A stretch of 64,000 nt of DNA from Palsa-1150 sp964531095 (GCA_964531095.1 CAZHED010000001.1:186001-250000), one strand, 5' to 3'. Numbered from the stretch's first letter, positions 1-9,065 are shown. Notes: generated by a model not told the origin, from the letters alone. Numbers and translations are program-made.

Positions 1-158
1 ACCAGCTGAGCCAGATTCTCGGCTTTGTCGCAGTGACGTGCGCGAGCATCAACGTGGTCGGCGGGTTTCTCATCACCGACCGCATGCTGCGGATGTTCCG
101 CAAGAAGCCGGCGGTCTCCGAGGCAACGGCGCCCGTGCGAAAGGCGCAAACGTCGTGA
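1..158 (+). CDS. pntA2: NAD(P) transhydrogenase alpha subunit part 2, C-terminal end (partial)
   Basis: The reading frame is open from the window edge (first full codon at 3) to TGA at 156-158. The visible 51 residues contain a hydrophobic helix with VTCASINVVGGFLITDRML, then a basic FRKK tail. This is the usual end of the membrane part (dII) of the proton-translocating transhydrogenase alpha chain when it is split into two polypeptides. The stop overlaps the GTG start of pntB (GTGA), which supports translational coupling and the identification. The rest of the gene lies outside the window. Confidence 0.85.
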   Translation, partial: QLSQILGFVAVTCASINVVGGFLITDRMLRMFRKKPAVSEATAPVRKAQTS

Positions 159-1546
159 CGCCGACCGAAGTGGTGTTCAACCTCTCGTACGTCCTCGCCG
201 CGGTCCTCTTCATCCTTTGCTTGCGCGGTCTTTCCGGACCGGAGTCCGCCCGCCGCGGGCTGGTGCTGGGCCAAGTCGGGATGCTCATCGCGGTCGTGGG
301 CACGCTGCTGCACCGCGACATCGTCCGTTACGACTGGATCCTCGCCGGGCTCCTTCTGGGGAGCGTGATCGGTCTGGCCATCAGCGCATGGATCCCGATG
401 ACCAAGATGCCGGAGCGGATCGCGCTCTCGCATTCGTTCGGCGGTCTGGCGACCGCGCTGGTCGGCGTCGCCGAGTACGAGCGCGAAGCTTCGCAGCTCA
501 CCGAGTTCAAGATGGCTGCCCTCGGCTTCGAGACGTTCTTGGGCTTTCTCACGTTCACCGGCAGCATCATGGCCTTCGGCAAGCTCCAGGGCTTCATCCG
601 GGGGGCGCCGATCACGTGGAAGGGCCAGAACGTCCTCAATGTGGGGCTCTTCGTCGGCTCGCTCGCGGCGATCGGCCTTCTGGTCGTACACCCCGAGATG
701 CAGGGGGTCTTCCTCGCGATCGCGGGCAGCGGGCTGGCGGTGGGCGTGATGGCGGTTCTCCCTATCGGCGGCGCCGACATGCCGGTGGTCATCTCGCTGC
801 TCAACTCGTACGCGGGCCTCGCCGCCTGCGCGACCGGCTTCGCGCTCAACAGCCAGATCCTCATCATCTGCGGCGCTCTCGACGGGTCCTCGGGCTTGCT
901 CTTGTCGATGCTCATGAGCAAGGCGATGAACCGCAGCTTCGCGAACGTCCTCTTCGGCGCGTTTGGTACGGCGCTCGAGCCCACGTCCGCGGTGCCGCAG
1001 CTCGGTAGGTCGTACAACGAAGCGACGGTCGAGGATGCGGGGGCGGTGCTGAAGGCGTCGCAAACGGTCATCGTCGTGCCTGGATACGGCATGGCCGTGA
1101 GCCAGGCGCAGCACGCCGTGCGCGATCTGGCGGCGGCGCTCGAGCGGCGCGGCGTCGAAGTGAAGTACGCGATCCACCCGGTCGCGGGACGCATGCCGGG
1201 GCACATGAACGTTCTTCTGGCCGAGGCGAACGTCTCCTACGACAAGCTGTTCGACCTCGATGACATCAACGACGATTTCGCGCGCACCGACGCGGTCGTC
1301 GTCGTCGGGGCGAACGACGTCGTCAACCCGGCCGCGAAGAAGGATTCGTCGAGTCCCATCTACGGGATGCCCGTATTCCACGTAGAGCTGTCGCGCAGCG
1401 TCATCGTGCTCAAGCGCAGCATGAACCCGGGCTTCAGTGGCGTGGAGAACGAGCTCTTCTTTCAGCAAAACACGATGATGGTCCTCGGCGACGCGAAGAA
1501 GACGCTGCTCGCGATGATCGGCGAGCTCAAAGAAGGCGGTCACTAG
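155..1546 (+). CDS. pntB: NAD(P) transhydrogenase subunit beta
   Basis: Inner-membrane subunit that couples hydride transfer between NADH and NADP+ to proton translocation, supplying NADPH. I place the start at GTG 155, overlapping the pntA2 stop, rather than at the longer open frame from 38. This gives 463 aa, the family's normal length. The N-terminal half is a series of hydrophobic helices (dII). The C-terminal NADP-binding domain (dIII) is intact: VPGYGMAVSQAQ near residue 308, GRMPGHMNVLLAEA, GANDVVNPAA and KRSMNPGFSGVENELF near the end. It is the last gene of a pnt operon and stops 13 bases before a convergent gene. Confidence 0.95.
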   Translation: MTPTEVVFNLSYVLAAVLFILCLRGLSGPESARRGLVLGQVGMLIAVVGTLLHRDIVRYDWILAGLLLGSVIGLAISAWIPMTKMPERIALSHSFGGLATALVGVAEYEREASQLTEFKMAALGFETFLGFLTFTGSIMAFGKLQGFIRGAPITWKGQNVLNVGLFVGSLAAIGLLVVHPEMQGVFLAIAGSGLAVGVMAVLPIGGADMPVVISLLNSYAGLAACATGFALNSQILIICGALDGSSGLLLSMLMSKAMNRSFANVLFGAFGTALEPTSAVPQLGRSYNEATVEDAGAVLKASQTVIVVPGYGMAVSQAQHAVRDLAAALERRGVEVKYAIHPVAGRMPGHMNVLLAEANVSYDKLFDLDDINDDFARTDAVVVVGANDVVNPAAKKDSSSPIYGMPVFHVELSRSVIVLKRSMNPGFSGVENELFFQQNTMMVLGDAKKTLLAMIGELKEGGH

Positions 1547-1559
1547 AGAGCGCATGGCG

Positions 1560-2153
1560 TTAGAGGTTCACGCCGACACTCAGCTTTAGAAGGGCGGCCG
1601 CCGCACCGTCCATTGCGTCGATGCGAAGTGTCGGGACAAAGGAGAAACGCCCCAAGTCCACGCTCGCCGCTCCCTCGAGCGATCCACCGATGGCGAAGTA
1701 GCTTCGGCTGGGAATCGACGGCACGTCTTCGCGAGCGAGGCCAAGGCCGAACGCAGCGTAAAAGCGGACGATCGAAACGCGCCTTCCGAGCAAGAAGCGC
1801 GGCTCGAGGAGCCACCCCGAACGGTTCCGCGGATCGCCGGAGTAGCAAGGTCGTGGGGACTGGCAACCAATGTTGTCGGTAGCGAACGATGAGATATTCG
1901 AGAAGCCAGTTGCCTCGAAGCCCGCGCCGAGCGCAGAGGTCAACCAGTAAGCGCCCGCCAGTCCGTAACGTGTGGCCAGCCCTGGTGTTTCACTGGTACG
2001 GCTCACGCCGACCGCTAGGCTGGCTAGCAGCGCCATTGGGTGCTCATCGCCCGAGGCGAGTGCGTTCGCAGGGGAGAGAAGAGCCGTGGCGCACGCGGCG
2101 AGTATCGAACGACCAACGGCAACCGACCGCACTGCGGAAGCGGAAAGCAGCAA
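1560..2153 (-). CDS. Predicted outer-membrane beta-barrel-like protein, function unknown
   Basis: A 197-aa protein with an N-terminal signal peptide (hydrophobic stretch IILAACATALLSPANALA-like, cleavage near ALA-SGD). The rest alternates short hydrophobic and small residues (GLAGAYWLTSALGAGFEATGF; FYAAFGLGLARE; YFAIGGSLEGAASVDLG) and ends in a strand-like LLKLSVGVNL. These are features of small outer-membrane barrels or porin-like surface proteins of myxobacteria. One possible disulphide pair lies in the C-x5-C stretch after residue 90. It converges on pntB and diverges from the Sel1 lipoprotein gene. I cannot name a family. Confidence 0.65.
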   Translation of the reverse strand: MLLSASAVRSVAVGRSILAACATALLSPANALASGDEHPMALLASLAVGVSRTSETPGLATRYGLAGAYWLTSALGAGFEATGFSNISSFATDNIGCQSPRPCYSGDPRNRSGWLLEPRFLLGRRVSIVRFYAAFGLGLAREDVPSIPSRSYFAIGGSLEGAASVDLGRFSFVPTLRIDAMDGAAAALLKLSVGVNL

Positions 2154-2259
2154 GGGCCATGCCGCATCTGGCGGCGTGACCTTGCGTCTTTTCGCCCGAA
2201 TGCGGTGTCGTTGGACCGATGGTGAATTGAGATCACGACACGAGGATCACGGCTTGCCC

Positions 2260-3411
2260 GTGGCCTGCTACAAACACTGGACGTCTTGGCGTCTTCTGGA
2301 AACCATTCTCGCGTTCGGGTGGGGGCTCGGGGCCATTTCCTGCTCGAGCGCCCCACTCGCCTTGACTCCGCTGCCACCGCCGCCGCCAGCGTGCACGATT
2401 GGCGGATGTGCGGTCGACTCCGCGGCCGCCGTACCCGTGTCTCCACCGGGGGACTGCCGCGCCGCCGGAGAATCTCCGTGCGGCGGCGCGCCTGCCAGCG
2501 ACTGCACCGGTCGGGCGCTGAAGGCATGGAGTGGAGCGCGAGACGACCGCGCGATCGCGTGCGTTGCGCGAATGCTCGAGGAAGCCTGCGGGCTCGGCGA
2601 TCCGCAAGCCTGCGCCTTCTCGGGTCGGATGTGGATCGACGGGCGCGGCGTAGCATCCGACGTCGATCGAGGCGTCGAGATGCTCGTGCATGCCTGCGAC
2701 GCCGGAGTCGCGCTCGCGTGCGCCGTCGCGGTGCGCTGGCTCGACGACCCGGCGCACGCGCACTTCCTCAAAGACCCGCTCGGGCTGCGCGCGCGCCTCG
2801 AGATCGAGCGAGCATGCCTCGTCGGCGAGCCGGGGGAGGCGTGCTACGAGGCGGGCAGGTGCTTCTATTTCGGTCGCGACTCGTTTCCTCGTGACAGGGT
2901 CCTGGCCGCGCGGGCGTACGAGCGGGGATGCAACGCCGGCGATTCGCGCGCGTGCAACAACCTGGGCGACGCGCTTGCGTACGGGGAAGGGGTGGAGCGC
3001 GACGTCGCTCGCTCGGCGTCGATGTTCGAGCGGGCCTGTCACCTCGGCGAAGAGCTGGGCTGCGCGAACCTCGGGCACATGTTCGAGCGGGGCGAGGGCG
3101 TCGTGCGCGACCGCGCTCGGGCTCGCGACATGTTTCGCGAGGCGTGCGCGAGCGGCGAGATTTACGGGTGTCTGCACGGGGAGATGCTCGCCGCCGAGGA
3201 CGCGGGAGCCCCGCGCGACCCACTGCGCGCGCTGGCGCACTGGCGGCGAGCCTGCGCCGCCGCAGATGCGCGCGCCTGCGCGTTCGTCGGCGTCATCTTC
3301 GAGGATGGCCCGGACGACCTGGCCCGCGACACCGACAAAAGCCTAGAGGCGATGAACCGCGGGTGTCGCCTGGGCAACGGCTACGCGTGCGAGTGGGTGA
3401 AAGATCATTAG
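2260..3411 (+). CDS. Sel1-repeat (HcpA-like) lipoprotein
   Basis: Start taken as GTG 2260, because the longer open frame upstream overlaps the divergent gene and has no signal sequence. The 383-aa product opens with a hydrophobic segment ending AISCSS, a plausible lipobox, then a Pro-rich linker. From about residue 85 on there are roughly seven Sel1-like helical hairpins of about 36 residues with paired cysteines (for example ERGCNAGDSRACNNLGDALAYG), the cysteine-bridged pattern of Helicobacter Hcp proteins. Such repeats act as secreted or periplasmic protein-binding scaffolds. Partner unknown. The short 2154-2259 gap must hold divergent promoters for this gene and the barrel-like gene. Confidence 0.8.
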   Translation: MACYKHWTSWRLLETILAFGWGLGAISCSSAPLALTPLPPPPPACTIGGCAVDSAAAVPVSPPGDCRAAGESPCGGAPASDCTGRALKAWSGARDDRAIACVARMLEEACGLGDPQACAFSGRMWIDGRGVASDVDRGVEMLVHACDAGVALACAVAVRWLDDPAHAHFLKDPLGLRARLEIERACLVGEPGEACYEAGRCFYFGRDSFPRDRVLAARAYERGCNAGDSRACNNLGDALAYGEGVERDVARSASMFERACHLGEELGCANLGHMFERGEGVVRDRARARDMFREACASGEIYGCLHGEMLAAEDAGAPRDPLRALAHWRRACAAADARACAFVGVIFEDGPDDLARDTDKSLEAMNRGCRLGNGYACEWVKDH

Positions 3412-3420
3412 TCTCGTTTT

Positions 3421-3640
3421 GTCTCGTGCAGCCTCCGCTCCGCCGCGGCCCACTTCGGGGCTCCGCTCCGGCTGACGCGATTGAAACGAACTGCACACGG
3501 GGGAGCGCGGCCGCTCCCCCCCGGCCCCCAGCCGTAGCCACAGCCTCCGCGGCGGCTTCCCCCCGGCGCCACAGGCGTAGCGACAGCTTTGGGCGGCTCC
3601 CCCCAGCCGCCTTTAGGCACGGCGCCCCCTGCCGGCCGTA
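3421..3640 (-). repeat. Intergenic G-rich repeat element, copy 1 (inverted relative to copy 2)
   Basis: Read on the minus strand this gap has degenerate G-rich units (GCTGTSGCTACGSCTG-like, followed by GGGGGGAGCS) and a hairpin GGGGGAGCG-gcc-CGCTCCCCC. Then comes a 29-bp core (3451-3479) matching 28 of 29 bases of 11520-11548 in the opposite orientation, and CGGAGGCTGCACGAGAC, also found after the core of copy 2. It lies just downstream of the 33-aa gene on the minus strand and just after the Sel1 gene on the plus strand. Open frames crossing it look like composition artefacts. Confidence 0.7.
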
Positions 3641-3644
3641 GCGC

Positions 3645-3746
3645 TTACGCCTTGGCGGCCTTCTTTTCCTTCTTCTTCTTTTGCTTCTCTTTGGTCGAGA
3701 GCTTCGGCTTGTTGTCCTTCTTCGACTTTTCAATTCCCTTGGCCAT
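3645..3746 (-). CDS. Lysine-rich 33-aa small protein
   Basis: A short gene: ATG at 3746, TAA at 3645-3647. A good Shine-Dalgarno (GGGAGA) sits about 5 bases upstream on the minus strand. The product starts MAKGIEKSKKDNKPKLSTKE and continues as an almost pure Lys/Glu/Ala stretch ending KKAAKA. Very similar short 'MAKGI-K-KK' proteins are scattered through proteobacteria, where they are annotated as hypothetical. A nucleic-acid-binding or ribosome-associated role is only a guess from charge. Codon choice (AAG-rich) fits the genome. Because it ends beside the repeat element, its mRNA may terminate within that element. Confidence 0.65.
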   Translation of the reverse strand: MAKGIEKSKKDNKPKLSTKEKQKKKKEKKAAKA

Positions 3747-3838
3747 GCTGTCTCCCTTCAACCGACGAGATTACGAGGAGGTGTGCGCGCGGTCGAGTAT
3801 CTGTCGAAGGCGACGCGCGCCGCGCGCCCCCCGGCCCA

Positions 3839-4741
3839 CTATCGCGCCTCGAACTTCGCCACCTCTTTGCTGATGCGGTAGCGGTTGTTGCACGTCTCCC
3901 CCTTCTTCGGCTTCCACTTCTTGTCGACGACGAACTGCCCGTCCTTGCATTGGACTTGCTTGCCTTCGGTCGAGCACGACGGGGCCATCTCCTCGTCGCA
4001 TGCCTCGCCCTCCTTCACGATGCTCTTGTCGCACCGTGTGCTGTAGTTGCCGGGCAGCTCGCAGCCGAGCGGACCGAGGCAGTGGAGCTGCGTCTTGAAA
4101 TGCCCGCCTGTGCACACGAGCACGTTCTTGCGAGTTGTATCGCAGGCGCCCGTTCCTTCCTCCTGGCACTCTTCGCCCTCGAGCGCGATCGACCGATCGC
4201 ACCCTACGCCGCCGCCCGAGAGCGTCTGGCATGCGCGCTCGCCGTGGCAGGTGCGGTGGACTGCTAGTTTGCCGTCGACGCAATTGAGCTCCGTCTTCTG
4301 CGCGCCGTCGCACACGATCGAGTCCGGACGGCACACGTCGCCGACCTCGCCCGTCGGCGTGCACTTCGGGTTGCTGTTCGCATCGAGCGCGCAGCCCCCG
4401 CGACAGCTCCACTCGATCGCGAACTTCGTGTCGCGACACCGGAGCTCGTACTTGCCGTCGTTGCTGCACGCGCGCGCGCCTTCGTGCGCGCAACCGTCGC
4501 CGAGGTCGGCTTTCGTGTTGTCGCAGACGAGCGCTTTGCCGTCGTCGTTGCAGCCGTCTTTCCCTTTGCACGTCTCGATCACGTACGCCTTGTTGACACA
4601 CACGGCGTGCGAAGATTTGTCGATGCAGCTCCCGGGGGTGTCGCTGCACTCTTGCCCGGCTTTCGGCCGGCATCCGAGCAGGCTGGCGACAACGAAGAAG
4701 GTGAACGCGGCGAGAGCGAAGGGGCGGAGGCGCGACGGCAC
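3839..4741 (-). CDS. Cysteine-rich secreted lipoprotein, function unknown
   Basis: 300 aa from a GTG start. The N-terminus is a typical lipoprotein signal (LAAFTFFVVASLLGC). The mature part is Cys-rich throughout in repeated blocks of about 45-50 residues of the type GxxC....C..G.....C..G, for example DLGDGCAHEGARACSNDGKYELRCR and VGDVCRPDSIVCDGAQKTELNC (each a fragment of one block). This suggests five or six disulphide-bonded modules like those of myxobacterial and planctomycete surface proteins. No catalytic motif is visible. It is transcribed away from the APC permease gene, whose start is only 70 bases away. Confidence 0.7.
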   Translation of the reverse strand: MPSRLRPFALAAFTFFVVASLLGCRPKAGQECSDTPGSCIDKSSHAVCVNKAYVIETCKGKDGCNDDGKALVCDNTKADLGDGCAHEGARACSNDGKYELRCRDTKFAIEWSCRGGCALDANSNPKCTPTGEVGDVCRPDSIVCDGAQKTELNCVDGKLAVHRTCHGERACQTLSGGGVGCDRSIALEGEECQEEGTGACDTTRKNVLVCTGGHFKTQLHCLGPLGCELPGNYSTRCDKSIVKEGEACDEEMAPSCSTEGKQVQCKDGQFVVDKKWKPKKGETCNNRYRISKEVAKFEAR

Positions 4742-4811
4742 GGCCGGGATCCTAGACGAAAGGCGAGGGGTGCTCTACATCGAGTGCACCCTGACCCGTG
4801 GCTTGCAACCC

Positions 4812-6137
4812 ATGACCTCCCGCTCGCGCGGTCTCGGGGTCGTCGACGCGTCGCTCATCGTCGTGGGCAGCATCGTGGGCGCCGGGATCTTTCTCGTGAG
4901 CCCGTTCGTCGCGCAGGACGTGCGCTCGCCCGCCGCGTTTCTGGGCACGTGGCTGATCGGTGGCGCGGTCGCCCTGGCGGGGGCGCTCAGCAACGGCGAG
5001 CTCGGCGGGCTATTTCCGCAGTCGGGCGGGGAGTACGTCTACTTGCGTGAGGCATACGGCCCCGCGTTCGGGTTTCTCAGCGGGTGGATGAGCTTCTGGA
5101 TCGCGTTTCCCGGATCGATCGCCGCGCTCGCCGCGGGCTTCGGCGCGACCGTCGCGACGATGATCGGGTGGACGAGCGCGCACGCACCGAGCGCCCTCGG
5201 GGGGGTCGCCATCGCCGCGTTGACCGGGATCAACGCGTTCGGGCTCCGCTCCGGCAAATGGACGCAGAACGCGCTCTCCGTGACCAAGCTCGCGGTGTTC
5301 GCCGCGCTGCTCGTCCTCGGGCTCCTGGTCCCCCATCACGGCATTTCGAGCGGGTTGACACCGTTCTTCGCCCCGGGCGACAGCGCTCGCGGCATCGGCA
5401 TGGCGTTGGTGCCCGTGATGTTCGCCTACAGCGGTTGGAACGCGGCGACATACGTCTCGGGCGAGATGCGCGACCCGACTCGCTCGCTCGGGCGCGCGCT
5501 CGCGCTCGGCACAGGACTCTGCGTCGTGCTCTATCTCCTCGTCAACGCGGTTTACTTGCGCGCGATGCCCCTCGAAGTGCTCATGCACACCGAGCAGCCG
5601 GCGCGCTTGGCCGCGACGCGGCTCGGGGGCGATGCGGTGGCGTCGGTTCTTTCGCCTCTCGTCGCGATCTGCGTGCTGAGCTCGATGCAGGCGTCGGTCC
5701 TCGTCGGCCCGCGCATCTATCGCGCGATGGCCGTCGATGGCCTCTTCTTCGCGCCCTTCGGGCGGCTGAACCCGAAGACGAGGACTCCCGTCGTCGCGCT
5801 CGTCGCCCAGTCGGCGGTGGCGCTCGCCGAGCTCGCGAGCGGGAGCTTCGACCAGCTGCTCCGGTTCGCGACGTTCGCGATCGTGGGCTTCTCGGCGCTC
5901 ACCGTCGCGGCCGTGGTCGTGCTGCGCGTGCGCAAGCCCGCGGCGCACCGGGCGTTCCGGGTTCCGGCCGGCGTGCTACTTCCTTCGCTCTTCGTCGCCG
6001 TCAACGGGTGGGTGCTCTGGAGTGTCCTTGCCGGCGGCGCGAGTGAGGCGCGTATCGGGCTCGGGATCGTCGCCAGCGGCATTCCCGCGTACGCCGCGTT
6101 CAGGGCGCTCGGGCGACCCAAGGAGACTGCCGGATGA
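4812..6137 (+). CDS. APC-superfamily amino-acid permease
   Basis: Inner-membrane transporter of 441 aa with about 12 hydrophobic helices. Start taken at ATG 4812; the frame stays open upstream only because it crosses the opposing Cys-rich gene. TM1 has the unwound-helix signature VVGSIVGAGIFLVSP, the substrate-binding GxGIF region of the amino acid/polyamine/organocation superfamily. Further signs are FPQSGGEYVYLREAYGP after TM2 and PVMFAYSGWNAATYVSGEMRDP in TM6 and the following loop. Substrate is not predictable, most likely a neutral or branched-chain amino acid. Its stop overlaps the next start (ATGA at 6134), so the two are translationally coupled. Confidence 0.85.
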   Translation: MTSRSRGLGVVDASLIVVGSIVGAGIFLVSPFVAQDVRSPAAFLGTWLIGGAVALAGALSNGELGGLFPQSGGEYVYLREAYGPAFGFLSGWMSFWIAFPGSIAALAAGFGATVATMIGWTSAHAPSALGGVAIAALTGINAFGLRSGKWTQNALSVTKLAVFAALLVLGLLVPHHGISSGLTPFFAPGDSARGIGMALVPVMFAYSGWNAATYVSGEMRDPTRSLGRALALGTGLCVVLYLLVNAVYLRAMPLEVLMHTEQPARLAATRLGGDAVASVLSPLVAICVLSSMQASVLVGPRIYRAMAVDGLFFAPFGRLNPKTRTPVVALVAQSAVALAELASGSFDQLLRFATFAIVGFSALTVAAVVVLRVRKPAAHRAFRVPAGVLLPSLFVAVNGWVLWSVLAGGASEARIGLGIVASGIPAYAAFRALGRPKETAG

Positions 6138-7453
6138 TTCCTCGATTGCTCGCGCTGCTCGTCCTCGCGTCGTCTTGCGCGCGCGCCCCCGCGCCGCCCG
6201 CCAGCGGCACAACTCCATCCGACGTCGCGCCGAGCGCGACCGCCGCCGCCCCGCCGGCATCGACGGGTGCGAGCGCGGTCCCCGGGGATGCGGCCTCGCC
6301 GACGTCGGCCGAGCCTTCGCCCGCCAGCGTGGCGGCGTCTGCGCCGAGCGCCGACGGCGCACCGCCGGAGCTGGGAGCGCCGCCCCAGCTCGTGGGCAAA
6401 GACTTCATTGCGCAGGCGCGAACCCTCTTCCGGGTCGGGGCGTGCGGCCCCAGCGGCGATGTTCCTGCTCGGTTCGACGCGGCCACGGTGGCCCGCCATT
6501 GTGAAGAGCTCGGGCGCGCCTACGGCGATTACCAGAAGACCTGGGTCGATGTCGCCAAGCCATTCATCGCCGCCCTCGAGCCGAAGGACCTCCCCGGCGT
6601 CGTGGTCTACCCGTTCGGCGGCGGCGACCTCGCGAGCGCGCTCACCACGTTCCCCAGCGCGACCGAGATCACGACCATCTCGCTCGAGCCCGCAGGGGAC
6701 GTTCGGCCCATGGATACGCTGCCTGCCGACCGCCTCGCCCACGAGCTGCAAGTCCACCGCGCGCATCTCGAGCGCCTCTTCGAAAAAGCCCATTCGCGCA
6801 CCGACAACCTCGAGAAAGAATCGAAGACCGAGCTCCCGGGCGAGATTCTCTTCGATCTGGCGGCCCTGGTGGTGCACGGGCAGGAGCCGGTTTCCCTTCG
6901 GTATTTCCGGCTCCGCCCGGATGGATCGATCGCCTACGTCTCCCAGGCCGACATCGACGGGGCGAAGACCTCCACCGAACGGCGCGCTCTCTTCGCCAAC
7001 GCCGAGCTGCGCTTCCGCAGGGCTGGCGCAGACGCGCCCGAGCAGGTCCTCCGTCACATCAGCTTCGACCTCGAGGACGCGCACGTGATTGCCGACCCGA
7101 GCCTGCTCGCGCACTTGAGCGCGAAGGGAAAGGTCGCGGCCATGACCAAAGCCGCCAGCCACCTCTTGTGGAGCGACCATTTCGCGACGGTTCGCACGTG
7201 GCTCTTGGATCACACCGACTGGATGATCTCCGACTCGACCGGCATCCCTCCGCGCTTCGCGTCGCCAGCCGGATTCACCCAAGACACCTACGGGACGTTC
7301 AACGGCCCGGCGCCCTTCGGCTTGCTCGACGCCCGCGACGCCGCCGACGTCAAGAAGCTCTTCGCATCCCAGCCCGCTCGCGACCTCTCCTTTCGCTACG
7401 GGTATCCGGACAAGGACGGCCACGGGCATCTCATTGTGACGAGGCGCATGTAA
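6134..7453 (+). CDS. Lipoprotein of unknown function
   Basis: 439 aa with a short lipoprotein signal (MIPRLLALLVLASSC) followed by about 70 residues of Ala/Pro/Ser-rich linker. A folded domain begins near residue 85 (LVGKDFIAQARTLFRVGACG). It contains VVVYPFGGGDLASALTTFPSATEITTIS, a possible nucleotide- or sugar-binding-like Rossmann turn, and a His-containing segment LLWSDHFATVRTWLLDHTDWM. I recognise no named family. The four-base overlap with the permease gene suggests joint expression and possibly a shared transport or sensing role. Confidence 0.65.
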   Translation: MIPRLLALLVLASSCARAPAPPASGTTPSDVAPSATAAAPPASTGASAVPGDAASPTSAEPSPASVAASAPSADGAPPELGAPPQLVGKDFIAQARTLFRVGACGPSGDVPARFDAATVARHCEELGRAYGDYQKTWVDVAKPFIAALEPKDLPGVVVYPFGGGDLASALTTFPSATEITTISLEPAGDVRPMDTLPADRLAHELQVHRAHLERLFEKAHSRTDNLEKESKTELPGEILFDLAALVVHGQEPVSLRYFRLRPDGSIAYVSQADIDGAKTSTERRALFANAELRFRRAGADAPEQVLRHISFDLEDAHVIADPSLLAHLSAKGKVAAMTKAASHLLWSDHFATVRTWLLDHTDWMISDSTGIPPRFASPAGFTQDTYGTFNGPAPFGLLDARDAADVKKLFASQPARDLSFRYGYPDKDGHGHLIVTRRM

Positions 7454-7760
7454 GGGGGCCGCACAGGTCGGGGTGGGCGCGGCTCAGATTGGCGCCTCAG
7501 ACCGGGCTCAGACCGGGACGAGGGGCCTGGCAACCCGGGCTCCGGGCGCCGGGCACCGGCTATTTCCCCCGGCGAGCGGGGCTTTCGCGGCGTCCGCGGC
7601 TGCTGGCGACCCTGAGGCGACCTAGAAAAAGGCATGGCGAAACGCCCCGGGGTGCTTAATGTAACGCTCTCCGTGGGAAGGCCCGGGCATCGGCGGGTGT
7701 TGTTCCCAAGGTCCGGCAGCGACGCCATACGCCTTTCAGGCATCCCACCCCCCGAAGATC
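7454..7760. other. Intergenic stretch upstream of the sigma-factor gene
   Basis: About 300 bases without a convincing gene. Near its start are two adjacent copies of CTCAGACCGGG plus a degenerate third (CTCAGATTGG), around 7482-7520. The second half includes an A-rich patch (ctagaaaaagg near 7622) and probably carries the promoter of the sigma-factor gene. I found no clear -35/-10 pair. A small frame running into the gene from 7634 has the composition of noise. Confidence 0.4.
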
Positions 7761-9065
7761 GTGAACGCACCCAGCACAGCCCTCGTCCCCCGGCGGGAGG
7801 AACCCCGGCAAGACCCGCTCGAGCTCGAGCCGCTTCCCAGCACAGCCGCGAACGACGCGACCGCCGTCGCCGCCCTGGCGCCTCCCCGCGCCCAGCGCCG
7901 GCGCGTTCTCTCGCACGACGAAGAGGTAGAGCTCGCTCGCCGCATCGAGGCGGGCGAGTGCGACGCCTTTCACGCGCTCCTCGGCACGCGGACCACTGTG
8001 GCGGCCATCCGAGCGATTGCGGTCGAACTGCGCGCGGGGCAAATGCAACCGTCTGCCTTGCTCCGCAATGCCGAAGAAGGTGCGGACGACGAGGCGCTCG
8101 CCGAGCGTCTGGCGCGTCTCCTGGAGCGTGCCGCGAGCGCGGCGACTGCCCTGGGCCGGCCCGCCCGCGACGCGGCGACGCGCGAACGCCGTCGCCGTCG
8201 AAGGGCGCGAATCGCATCCGAGCTCGCCGACGCTCGGTTCGAGCGGCATTTCTTCACCCGGCTGGCCCGGGATCTGCGGACTTCGGGTGCCGACGACCGC
8301 ACCCGGCGTGCGTTCTCGCGCGGGTTGGCCGAGGCTTCGCGAGCGCTGCACGAGTTCGTCGCCGCGAACTTCGGGCTCGTGGTCACGTATGCCCGTCGCT
8401 TCATCGGGCAGGGCCTCGACATGCACGATCTCGTGCAAGAAGGGCAGCTCGGGCTCATCCGCGCGGTCGAGAAATTCGATTGGCGGCGGGGGCTTCGATT
8501 CTCCACATACGCCGCGTGGTGGGTGCGCCAGGCCATGGCGCGCGCGATCGCGGACCAGAGCCGCACGATCCGCGTGCCGGTCCACCTCCTCGAGAGCCGT
8601 CACAAGCTCGAGCGGGTGCGCCGGGCGATGGCCCAGCAAGGGCAGCGCGAGCCGACCGACGAAGAGCTCGCGCGCGAGAGCGGTCTGCCGCTCGACAAAG
8701 TGAGGACCATCGTCGGCCTGGTGCGCGAGCCGCTACGTCTCGAGGCGCCTCTGGGCGACGAAGGCGATGGCGGGCGGCTGGTCGATCTCGTGGCCGATCC
8801 TCGGTCACCGGCTCCTGACGAGCAGCTGGCGCGCGAGCGCATGCAGGAGCAGACTCGGGCGCTCCTTCACCTCTTGACGCCTCGCGAGCAGCAGCTCTTG
8901 CGGCTGCGCTTCGGCATGGATGGCGGGCCGGGCCATACGCTCGAAGAGGTCGGGAAGTCGTTCAACCTCTCCCGCGAGCGGGTGCGGCAGATCGAAGCCG
9001 CGGCGCTGAAGAAGCTCCGCGCCGCCTCCGAGGAGCGTGAGCTCGGCTCGTATATCGGTCGGTAA
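7761..9065 (+). CDS. RpoD-like (group 2) sigma-70 factor
   Basis: 434 aa from GTG 7761. The order of sigma-70 regions is complete: 1.2 (LSHDEEVELARRIEAGECDAFHALL), a divergent non-conserved region rich in Arg, then 2.1-2.4 (LVVTYARRFIGQGLDMHDLVQEGQLG and FSTYAAWWVRQAMARAIADQS). Region 3 follows (PVHLLESRHKLERV), then region 4 with its helix-turn-helix (TLEEVGKSFNLSRERVRQIE). It directs RNA polymerase to a promoter set. The window holds a second factor of this type at 35448, and this one has the more divergent region 1 and region 2 (DMHDLV instead of HLLDLI), so it is probably an alternative rather than the primary factor. It is followed directly by a 128-bp hairpin element that begins at its stop codon. 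Confidence 0.9.
   Translation: MNAPSTALVPRREEPRQDPLELEPLPSTAANDATAVAALAPPRAQRRRVLSHDEEVELARRIEAGECDAFHALLGTRTTVAAIRAIAVELRAGQMQPSALLRNAEEGADDEALAERLARLLERAASAATALGRPARDAATRERRRRRRARIASELADARFERHFFTRLARDLRTSGADDRTRRAFSRGLAEASRALHEFVAANFGLVVTYARRFIGQGLDMHDLVQEGQLGLIRAVEKFDWRRGLRFSTYAAWWVRQAMARAIADQSRTIRVPVHLLESRHKLERVRRAMAQQGQREPTDEELARESGLPLDKVRTIVGLVREPLRLEAPLGDEGDGGRLVDLVADPRSPAPDEQLARERMQEQTRALLHLLTPREQQLLRLRFGMDGGPGHTLEEVGKSFNLSRERVRQIEAAALKKLRAASEERELGSYIGR

Noticed and set aside
3421..3640. Coding frames across the G-rich gap after the Sel1 gene
   Set aside because: Repeat composition and shared core with 11520 explain the open frames; no domains.
4047..4811. N-terminal extension of the APC permease
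   Set aside because: Overlaps the opposing Cys-rich lipoprotein gene; the first transmembrane signature starts shortly after 4812.
5717..7429. 570-aa minus-strand frame
   Set aside because: Antisense of the APC permease and following lipoprotein, which have signals and motifs.
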